Assembly: GCA_900540545.1 (NCBI GenBank)
Contig: UQGJ01000080.1
Span: 1 to 10,350, forward strand
Length of the DNA: 10,350 nucleotides
Source: an uncultured Eubacteriales bacterium
Lineage (GTDB): Bacteria > Bacillota > Clostridia > Oscillospirales > Oscillospiraceae
Reading direction: 5' to 3'
Positions within the stretch are counted from its first letter, which is position 1, and each line of letters opens with the position of its first letter. The translations under genes were made by a program, and so were the position numbers. Of the stretch, positions 5,540-10,350 are shown piece by piece. Below the pieces are notes generated by a model that did not search any database, was not told the origin of the DNA, and saw nothing but the letters and a program-made list of their open reading frames with translations.

Positions 5540-5823
5540 CGGGGGCGGAGTCCCTCCGGGGGGTCCCCTTTCTTCTCGAAGAAAGGGGACGGAAAGAAGG
5601 ACCGGGGGCGGCACGGGCCACGCTGTGGCCCTATCCGCCGCCCCCTGGACCCCGGGGTACGTCCGGGCGGCGGTACGGTTTTCGGGGGCTGGCAAGACTT
5701 GAGGGCTGTTGCAGCTCGTATCGGTTTGGCGCTAGAACAACTCCGGCTGCCGCCCCTCGGCATATCACCCGGCAAGACTTGATAGCAGTTGCGTTTTTAT
5801 TGGTGCAAACAAGCCGCCACAAG
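5540..5823 (+). repeat. Long structured repeat, copy 2 (284 bp), between MBOAT and DHHW genes
   Basis: Same orientation and order as copy 1. The box is at 5547-5562, the 13-bp hairpin at 5563-5590, and the second hairpin at about 5604-5645. Positions 5540-5652 are identical to 2121-2233. Beyond that I count 24 differences, including one inserted base, in about 170 positions. The module starts 16 bases after the MBOAT stop codon. A separate small hairpin (GGCAGGG 5523-5529 with CCCTGCC 5534-5540) bridges the stop and the repeat. Bases 5824-5888 add a GCCGCCC/GGGCGGC hairpin (5840-5856) and three overlapping CATTCCT-like units before the DHHW ribosome site. Confidence 0.88.
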
Positions 5824-5888
5824 TCTCTGTGTGACGCGGGCCGCCCAGTGGGCGGCATTCCTCATTCCTCATTCGAAAGGTGGTCCCC

Positions 5889-7277
5889 ATGGAACGGAAA
5901 CCTTACCTCTCCGCCCTCCTTTTCCTGGGGGCCTTGGCCGTTGGGGCCTGTCTGCTCTTTGCCGGAGCGGTGGACCGGGGGCCGGAAGCTGACGGGATGC
6001 GGCTGCCGTCCCGCAGTGGATTCACCGCCCATGCCCGCATGGGCGGCGGCCGGACGGTGCCGTCCGGGCATCGGGGGGCCGCTGTGGAGCGGCCAGCCGA
6101 GCCTCTGCTGGATCGGGCACAGGCCGCCATCTCCGCCGCCGAGCCCGCCGCCAACGCCGCCCTGGACAGCCAGCACTGGTTCATCCAGCTCTACGGCGGG
6201 GTCCAGGCCGTCTCCGGCCGCACGGTGGTGGAGGACGCCGACCCCCGCTACTCGGTGGTGAAGCTCTCCGACGGCACCCTGTCCTTCGTCAACGCAGAGG
6301 CGCTGGACGTGACCGGCCACGGCAGGAGCGTGGCCCGGCTGCGGGACGTGCTGGAGGGCCGGGACATCCCCCTGCTCTACGTCCAGGCCCCCCAGAAGCT
6401 GGAGGCCGGCGACCCCCGGCTGCCCGCCGGCGTTTCCGACTACGGCAACGACTACGCCGACCAGATCTTATCCGTCCTGGAGGACCAGGAGGTGGACTAT
6501 CTGGACCTGCGCCAGACTCTGGCGGACCGGGACGGGGACTGGGCAAGCTGGTTCTTCCGCACCGACCACCACTGGACCCCGGAGGCCGCCTTCGCCGCCC
6601 ACCAGGACATCACCGACGTGCTGCGGTCCGACTACGGCTTCGACGTGCCCAGCCGCCACACCGACCCCAAATTCTTCAAAAAGGTGGTCTACGGGGACGC
6701 CTTCCTGGGCAGCCAGGGCAAGCGGGTGGGCACCCTCTACGCCGGGGTGGACGACATCACCCTGTGGACGCCCACCTATCCCACCGACTTCACCTACTCC
6801 GTCCCCACCTATGACATGGAGCGCACCGGCGCCTTCGACCGCTCCCTCCTCTTCCCCGAGCGGCTGGAGGACCCGGACTATTTCACCTCCAACCCCTACA
6901 CCCTCTACGCCGGGGGCGACTACTCCATGGCCCGCATCTACAACAACGCCCAGCCAGACGGCCCCCGGGTCCTGCTGCTGCGGGACTCCTACGCCTGCGC
7001 CGCCACCCCCTTTCTGGCCCTGGACTGCGGCGAGCTCATCACCATGGACCTGCGCTACTTCCACGACGACCTGCTGGCCTATGTGGACTGGCTGAAGCCG
7101 GACATGGTCCTGGTGATGTACACCGCCGGGAGCTGCGGTCTGGACCCCCTCTTTGAGTTCTTCCGCGCCCCCGACCTCACCGGGGATGACTATCTCAATC
7201 AGCCGCCCATGGTGACCCTCACCCGGCCCGGCGCGGCAGTCACCGAGTGGACCCCGCACAGAAAAGACTTCCCCTAG
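5889..7277 (+). CDS. DHHW-family / AlgX-like SGNH-type protein, partner of the MBOAT acyltransferase
   Basis: A 462-residue protein anchored by one N-terminal hydrophobic segment (about residues 6-27), with the rest probably outside the membrane. The name-giving motif is FRTDHHWTP (D226, H227, H228, W229). A later LLLRDSYACA (S367) supplies the likely nucleophilic serine, giving the Ser-Asp-His layout of AlgX/AlgJ. In that family the protein receives acyl groups passed out by an MBOAT and transfers them to a polysaccharide or wall polymer; this role is inferred from motif and neighbour. The start is ATG 5889 with AAAGGTGG at 5875-5882; the in-frame GTG at 5880 lies inside that site. The linker at residues about 46-60 is encoded by two adjacent perfect palindromes. 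The stop codon lies in the loop of a small hairpin (7268-7284). Confidence 0.85.
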   Translation: MERKPYLSALLFLGALAVGACLLFAGAVDRGPEADGMRLPSRSGFTAHARMGGGRTVPSGHRGAAVERPAEPLLDRAQAAISAAEPAANAALDSQHWFIQLYGGVQAVSGRTVVEDADPRYSVVKLSDGTLSFVNAEALDVTGHGRSVARLRDVLEGRDIPLLYVQAPQKLEAGDPRLPAGVSDYGNDYADQILSVLEDQEVDYLDLRQTLADRDGDWASWFFRTDHHWTPEAAFAAHQDITDVLRSDYGFDVPSRHTDPKFFKKVVYGDAFLGSQGKRVGTLYAGVDDITLWTPTYPTDFTYSVPTYDMERTGAFDRSLLFPERLEDPDYFTSNPYTLYAGGDYSMARIYNNAQPDGPRVLLLRDSYACAATPFLALDCGELITMDLRYFHDDLLAYVDWLKPDMVLVMYTAGSCGLDPLFEFFRAPDLTGDDYLNQPPMVTLTRPGAAVTEWTPHRKDFP

Positions 7278-7312
7278 GGGGAAGCCTATGTTGAAGTTTC
7301 GAGGTGATTCAA

Positions 7313-8524
7313 ATGCCCCATGCCCTCCCCAGCCCCCGGCGGCTGGACTACCACTATATCGCCATGCAGGCCGGGTTCTGGGCCATGTTCGCGGCCATCT
7401 GCGCCTATCAGGCCGCCCTGCTGGGCCAGCGGGGCTTCACCAGCGGGCAGACCGGCCTGCTCATCGCCGTGCGCTGTCTGGCGGGCATCTTCCTCCAGCC
7501 CGCCCTGGGCGGCTTTGCCGACCGGCACCCCCACATCCCCCTCAAGGCCATCGTCTCCGCCTCCCTGGGCCTGTCCCTGGCGGCCTGCCTGGTCTTTCAG
7601 TTCGTCCCCATGGGGCTGGCGGGCACCATGGCCGTCTTTATCGTCATCGGCGGGTTCGAGGTCTCCTCCTACCCCCTCATGGACGCTATGGCCATCCAGT
7701 ACATCAACGCCGGGGTCCCCATCCGGTACAGCCTGGGCCGGGGGGTGGGCAGTCTGGCCTACGCCGTGTGCTGCGTCCTCCTGGGGTTCCAGGCCGGGCG
7801 GCTGGGGGTGGAGTCCACCCTCACCACCCACGGGGTCCTGGTGGTGGTGGAGATGGTCCTGGTCCTGACCTACCCCGCCTTCCACGGCGCCCTCCCCCAG
7901 CCCGGCGAGACGGCGGAAAAGCCCCACTCCATCTGGTATCTCCTGCGGCAAAACCCCAGCTTCACCCTCATGCTCCTGGCCCTGCTGTTGGGCATGACCG
8001 GGGACCTGCCCATGTCCAACTTCCTGGTGAACATCGTGTCCAGCCACGGCGGCGGCTCCGACGCCCTGGGGGTGTCCCTCTTCTTGATGGGCGCCTTCGA
8101 GCTGCCCACCGCCTTTCTCTTTATGCGGCTCTACCGCAGGCTGGGCAGCGCCAAGCTGCTGGTCCTCAGTATGCTGTTCTGCCTGTTGAAGGCGGCGGCC
8201 CTGCTGGCGGCCCCCAGCCTCCCCTGGGTCTTTTTGGCCCAGTCCTTGCAGATGCTGGGCTACGGCCTGTTCACCCCCGCCTCGGTCTACTACGTCAACG
8301 AGTCTGTCCCCCAGGCCGACCGGGTGAGGGGCCAGACGCTGATGATGGTGGCCTCCAACGGCCTGGGCGGGGTCTTCGGCAGTCTCTTCGCCGGCAAGGC
8401 CCTGGACCTGGGGGGTACCCCCGCCATGCTGGTGTTCTGCATCGCCGCCTGCGGCCTGGCGCTGGCCCTGGCCGTCCTGGCGGTCCGGCTGGAACGGCGG
8501 CGGGCCGGCCGCCCCGTTTCCTGA
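7313..8524 (+). CDS. Major facilitator superfamily transporter (MFS_1-like group)
   Basis: A 403-residue membrane protein with about 12 hydrophobic segments in two halves. The first cytoplasmic loop reads GGFADRHPHIPLK, a recognisable MFS motif A. The stretches RYSLGRGVGSLAYAV, after segment 4, and VRGQTLMMVASNGLGGVFGSL, in the second half, resemble the MFS_1-like/LacY-related sugar and nucleoside carrier group. The substrate cannot be assigned and efflux is equally possible. The start is ATG 7313 with GAGGTG six bases upstream; GTG 7304 overlaps that site and was rejected. It begins 35 nt after the DHHW gene and is probably co-transcribed with it, but nothing in the protein ties it to polymer acylation. 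Confidence 0.85.
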   Translation: MPHALPSPRRLDYHYIAMQAGFWAMFAAICAYQAALLGQRGFTSGQTGLLIAVRCLAGIFLQPALGGFADRHPHIPLKAIVSASLGLSLAACLVFQFVPMGLAGTMAVFIVIGGFEVSSYPLMDAMAIQYINAGVPIRYSLGRGVGSLAYAVCCVLLGFQAGRLGVESTLTTHGVLVVVEMVLVLTYPAFHGALPQPGETAEKPHSIWYLLRQNPSFTLMLLALLLGMTGDLPMSNFLVNIVSSHGGGSDALGVSLFLMGAFELPTAFLFMRLYRRLGSAKLLVLSMLFCLLKAAALLAAPSLPWVFLAQSLQMLGYGLFTPASVYYVNESVPQADRVRGQTLMMVASNGLGGVFGSLFAGKALDLGGTPAMLVFCIAACGLALALAVLAVRLERRRAGRPVS

Positions 8525-8552
8525 CGATTTTCTGAACTTCCGCAACTTTCTC

Positions 8553-8581
8553 TTGCTCTGGATCGTCTTTACGGGTATACT
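8553..8581 (+). promoter_or_regulatory. Promoter of the LCP gene
   Basis: TTGCTC (8553-8558) and TATACT (8576-8581) are separated by the ideal 17 bases. The expected start is near 8588, about 33 nt before the preferred ATG at 8621. This separates the LCP gene transcriptionally from the MFS gene that ends at 8524. Confidence 0.7.
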
Positions 8582-8620
8582 GCTATTCGCTTGTCCACAG
8601 GAAAGGGTCTGATTTACCGC

Positions 8621-9673
8621 ATGGCAAGGCGCGTACTAAAGAAAAAAAAGAAGAAGGCCACCGGCCTGCGCAGGGCCGGGAAGCTCCTGTACCGCACCGT
8701 GGTCCTCTGCTCGGCCATCATCGTGGCCCTGTTCGTGGGCTTCAAGGTGTGGGTCCGGCCCCCGTCCCAGACGGTCCCGGCCATGGCCACCGTCCCCGTC
8801 CGCCCCGCCCCCACCGACGACCCGGACACCGAGGAGGACGAGAGCCTCAACACCCCGGAACCCCTGGTGCGCAAGGAGGGCTTTTACACCTTCCTCCTGG
8901 CCGCCAGCGACCAGGGCGGCGGCAACGCCGACACCATCATGGTGGTCTCCTACGACACGGTGAACCAGCAGGTAGGAGTGGTCTCCATCCCCCGGGACAC
9001 CATCGTCAACGCCTCCGGGCAGAACATCCCGAAAATCAACGCCGCCTACCACGGCGAGAACCCGGCGGAAACCTTGAAGGCCGTGGTCTCCGACCTGGTG
9101 GGCTTTCCCATCGACCACTATATCACGGTGAACATCAAAGCCTTCAAGGCCCTGGTGAACGCCGTGGACGGGGTGGACTTCTACGTCCCCTGCGACATGG
9201 ATTACGACGACCCCTACCAGGACCTGTCCATCCACTACACCGAGGGCATGCACCACCTGAACGGCCAGCAGGCCATGGAGGTGGTCCGCTTCCGCCACAA
9301 CAACGACGGCAGCGGCTACACCGACGTGGGCCGGACCCAGACCCAGCAGAAGCTGCTGGCCGCCCTGGCCAAGAAGGTCCTGTCCTGGTCCAGCGTCAGC
9401 CGGATCAACGAGTTCATCAACATCTTCTCCACCTATGTGAAGAGCGACCTGGACGTGGGCAATCTGGCCTGGTTCGGCACCCAGGCGCTGAAGCTGGACA
9501 CCGCCAACGGGGTCTCCTTCGCCACCCTGCCAGGGGACGGCACGGTGAAGTACAAGGGCGTCTCCTGGTGCTACGCCCTGGACCCGGAGGAGAGCCTGGA
9601 CATCTTCAACCGGCTGCTGAATCCCTACACCACGGAGCTGACCATGGAGATGACGGGGATCGTGATACCGTAA
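8621..9673 (+). CDS. LCP (LytR-CpsA-Psr) family cell-envelope protein
   Basis: A 350-residue protein with a very basic N-terminus (run of six lysines), one transmembrane helix (about 24-45), a proline/acidic linker and an extracellular LCP domain from about residue 88. Family residues are visible: NADTIMVVSYD (D104), VVSIPRDT (R125, D126), KINAAY (138-143), VVRFRHN (R223, R225) and GYTDVGRTQTQQ (R238). LCP enzymes transfer glycopolymers such as teichoic acids or capsule from lipid carriers onto peptidoglycan. This fits the acyltransferase genes upstream. The start is uncertain: ATG 8621 has AGGAAAGGG at 8599-8607, a long spacing of 13. The in-frame TTG at 8591 would be almost leaderless from the mapped promoter. 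It is transcribed alone, with its own promoter and terminator. Confidence 0.92.
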   Translation: MARRVLKKKKKKATGLRRAGKLLYRTVVLCSAIIVALFVGFKVWVRPPSQTVPAMATVPVRPAPTDDPDTEEDESLNTPEPLVRKEGFYTFLLAASDQGGGNADTIMVVSYDTVNQQVGVVSIPRDTIVNASGQNIPKINAAYHGENPAETLKAVVSDLVGFPIDHYITVNIKAFKALVNAVDGVDFYVPCDMDYDDPYQDLSIHYTEGMHHLNGQQAMEVVRFRHNNDGSGYTDVGRTQTQQKLLAALAKKVLSWSSVSRINEFINIFSTYVKSDLDVGNLAWFGTQALKLDTANGVSFATLPGDGTVKYKGVSWCYALDPEESLDIFNRLLNPYTTELTMEMTGIVIP

Positions 9674-9686
9674 ATGTTGCAGTCAG

Positions 9687-9716
9687 GCCCGCGTACAGCG
9701 ATGTACGCGGGCTTTC
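9687..9716 (+). terminator. Intrinsic terminator after the LCP gene
   Basis: GCCCGCGTAC (9687-9696) pairs perfectly with GTACGCGGGC (9703-9712) around a six-base loop, 13 bases after the TAA. The tail TTTCCTAT is only moderately T-rich, so termination may be partial. Confidence 0.78.
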
Positions 9717-9725
9717 CTATATTCC

Positions 9726-9817
9726 GGAGACCCTCCGGGGGCCGCTGCCGCGGGGGCCAGGATTCTTTTTTCGAAAAGAACCCTGGGAAGAAACGACCAG
9801 GGCTGCGGCCCTGGACC
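9726..9817 (+). repeat. Divergent copy of the 3'-end hairpin module after the LCP gene
   Basis: GGAGACCCTCCGGGGG (9726-9741) differs from the family box at one base. After a GC-rich insert comes an imperfect hairpin at 9757-9786, CCAGGATTCTTTT against AAAAGAACCCTGG. A GAAGAAACGACC linker follows, then a perfect second hairpin, CCAGGGC (9797-9803) with GCCCTGG (9808-9814), then GGACC as in the long copies. The order box, A/T-cored hairpin, purine linker, GC hairpin is kept although most paired bases have changed. The 3' module is absent here. From 9818 to 9984 I see only GC-rich sequence with a small GGCCG/CGGCC hairpin near 9892-9904. Confidence 0.68.
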
Positions 9818-9984
9818 TAAGGGCGGCGCCAACGGGGGCGCGAGGTCGAGGCCGGCTTGAGGGGACTAGTCTGCCTTTCCGCTTCTGCCCCGGCCGTTAC
9901 GGCCTGGCGTACAGCGCATTGATTGTCGGTGCGCTGGCGGGGCGCGCCTGGCATGGTGATGACCGGCATGGTGGGTGCGGGGAC

Positions 9985-10012
9985 GCGGGAGGCCACAAGG
10001 GCCGCCCCTACG
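9985..10012 (+). repeat. Short palindromic repeat with GGGAGGCC/GGCCGCCC arms, third of three
   Basis: GGGAGGCC (9987-9994), loop ACAAG, GGCCGCCC (10000-10007), then CTACG. One arm base differs from the copies at 2449 and 4032, creating a mismatch. The following 65 bases are GC-rich without recognisable structure. Confidence 0.65.
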
Positions 10013-10078
10013 GGGGCGCAGGGCTGGTGCTTGGCGGGCCGGGGTCGTCCCGCCCCACATTTGGAGGGACGGGGGATG

Positions 10079-10119
10079 CGGATTGCCGCGCCAGTCTGCG
10101 GACTGGCTCGCAATGACAG
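10079..10119 (+). repeat. REP-like palindrome (ATTGC...GCAATGACA type)
   Basis: GCCAGTC (10090-10096) pairs with GACTGGC (10101-10107) around TGCG. It is enclosed by ATTGC (10082-10086) and GCAAT (10110-10114), and followed by GACAGGGGGG. I recall sequences of this form recurring many times in genomes of Faecalibacterium and relatives, but cannot search here. It is intergenic and encodes nothing credible. Confidence 0.65.
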
Positions 10120-10141
10120 GGGGGCGCGTAGAAATGCAGGG

Positions 10142-10350
10142 ACTTGTGGCGGCTTGTTTGCACTTAGTAAAACGCAACTACTTGCAGGTTTTGCCCGGTG
10201 ATATGCCGAGGGGCGGCAGCCGGAGTTATTCTAGCGCGGGCCGATACGGGCTGCAACGGCTTTCTGGTTTTGCCAACCCCCGAGAACCGTACCGCCGCCC
10301 GGCCTGAAGGGGCCCCCAGCGGGCCGCCGTTCAGGCCCCCTGGGGAGAGG
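10142..10350 (-). repeat. Long structured repeat, inverted copy running off the right edge
   Basis: The reverse complement of 10142-10302 aligns with the 3' module of copies 1 and 2, from the CCGGGCGGCGGTACGGTT start through GGCTGCCGCCCCTCGGC to CCGCCACAAGT. It is more diverged than they are from each other; several positions, such as GGCATATCACC, match copy 2 rather than copy 1. At 10301-10337 it has its own second hairpin, GGCCTGAA (10301-10308) with TTCAGGCC (10330-10337), with no sequence similarity to theirs. The first hairpin and box would lie beyond 10350, presumably after the end of a minus-strand gene. Confidence 0.75.

Noticed and set aside
4018..5775. A 585-codon minus-strand open frame, and similar long minus-strand frames at 2544-4097, 1137-2480 and 7286-8545.
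   Set aside because: They are antisense to clear genes (MBOAT, acyltransferase, sdaAA, MFS). They have low-complexity G/H/Q/P-rich translations and no family motifs, as expected for shadows of high-GC coding sequence.
5771..5812. A possible minus-strand promoter in the repeat 3' module (TTGCAC with a TATCAA-like -10).
   Set aside because: The -10 is only four of six, and it is lost in the inverted right-edge copy, so there is no sign of selection for it.
5631..5858. Minus-strand frames over the repeat copies that give similar peptides (CTKKNATTIKSC and CTNKNATAIKSC).
   Set aside because: The similarity only reflects the DNA repeat. The changes between copies alter amino acids freely, one copy carries an indel, and no ribosome site or promoter fits, so I treat the repeat as non-coding.
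7288..8535. A 415-codon plus-strand frame starting at ATG 7288.
   Set aside because: It overlaps the MFS gene in another frame. The translation is proline/glycine/arginine-rich without motifs, and the ribosome site GAGGTG favours the MFS ATG at 7313.
8591..8620. TTG 8591 as the LCP start.
   Set aside because: The predicted transcription start is about 8588, leaving no room for a ribosome site. ATG 8621 is preferred despite its long spacing from AGGAAAGGG.
1..10350. CRISPR arrays, tRNA or rRNA genes, prophage or defence genes.
   Set aside because: No regularly spaced short repeats, cloverleaf-like sequences, rRNA motifs, or phage or nuclease protein motifs were seen on either strand.

Overview
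The window is high-GC DNA with strong Shine-Dalgarno sites, sigma-A-type promoters, a two-subunit iron-sulphur L-serine dehydratase, an LCP envelope protein and abundant short palindromic repeats. This suggests a GC-rich anaerobic Firmicute, most likely Clostridia of the Oscillospiraceae (Flavonifractor/Pseudoflavonifractor/Lawsonibacter type). The placement is inferred from gene style and repeat appearance, not from a search.

Layout. Bases 1-60 are the end of a repeat copy on the minus strand. Bases 65-240 hold a divergent control region: a 33-codon minus-strand reading frame with a near-consensus promoter, and two 14-bp palindromic operators, one inside that promoter's spacer and one over its start point. 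To the right follow a 69-aa XRE regulator, sdaAB (overlapping the regulator by 4 nt) and sdaAA, which together deaminate L-serine to pyruvate and ammonia. The 134-nt gap between the two subunit genes is packed with inverted repeats, one of which would hide the sdaAA ribosome-binding site. A 283-bp repeat follows.

From 2509 a promoter precedes a glyoxalase-like VOC gene, a membrane acyltransferase-3 gene and an MBOAT O-acyltransferase gene. A second copy of the long repeat lies between the MBOAT gene and its likely partner, a DHHW/AlgX-like SGNH-type protein. An MFS transporter comes next, then, from its own promoter, an LCP (LytR-CpsA-Psr) protein that ends at a hairpin terminator. The MBOAT, DHHW, acyltransferase-3 and LCP genes look like a set for O-acylating or attaching cell-surface glycopolymers; the substrate cannot be read from the sequence.

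Bases 9674-10350 contain no gene I can support. They hold the terminator, a divergent hairpin module, two short palindromic repeats and an inverted long-repeat copy running off the right edge.

The most striking observation is the repeat family. Its hairpin module lies just after a stop codon, in the sense direction of the upstream gene, in all four visible cases (33-codon ORF, sdaAA, MBOAT, LCP). The hairpin sequence changes while pairing is kept. It behaves like a structured RNA element of mRNA 3' ends, and it is the best candidate here for something undescribed. The operator-bearing XRE/small-ORF control region and the folded sdaAB-sdaAA junction are the next best.
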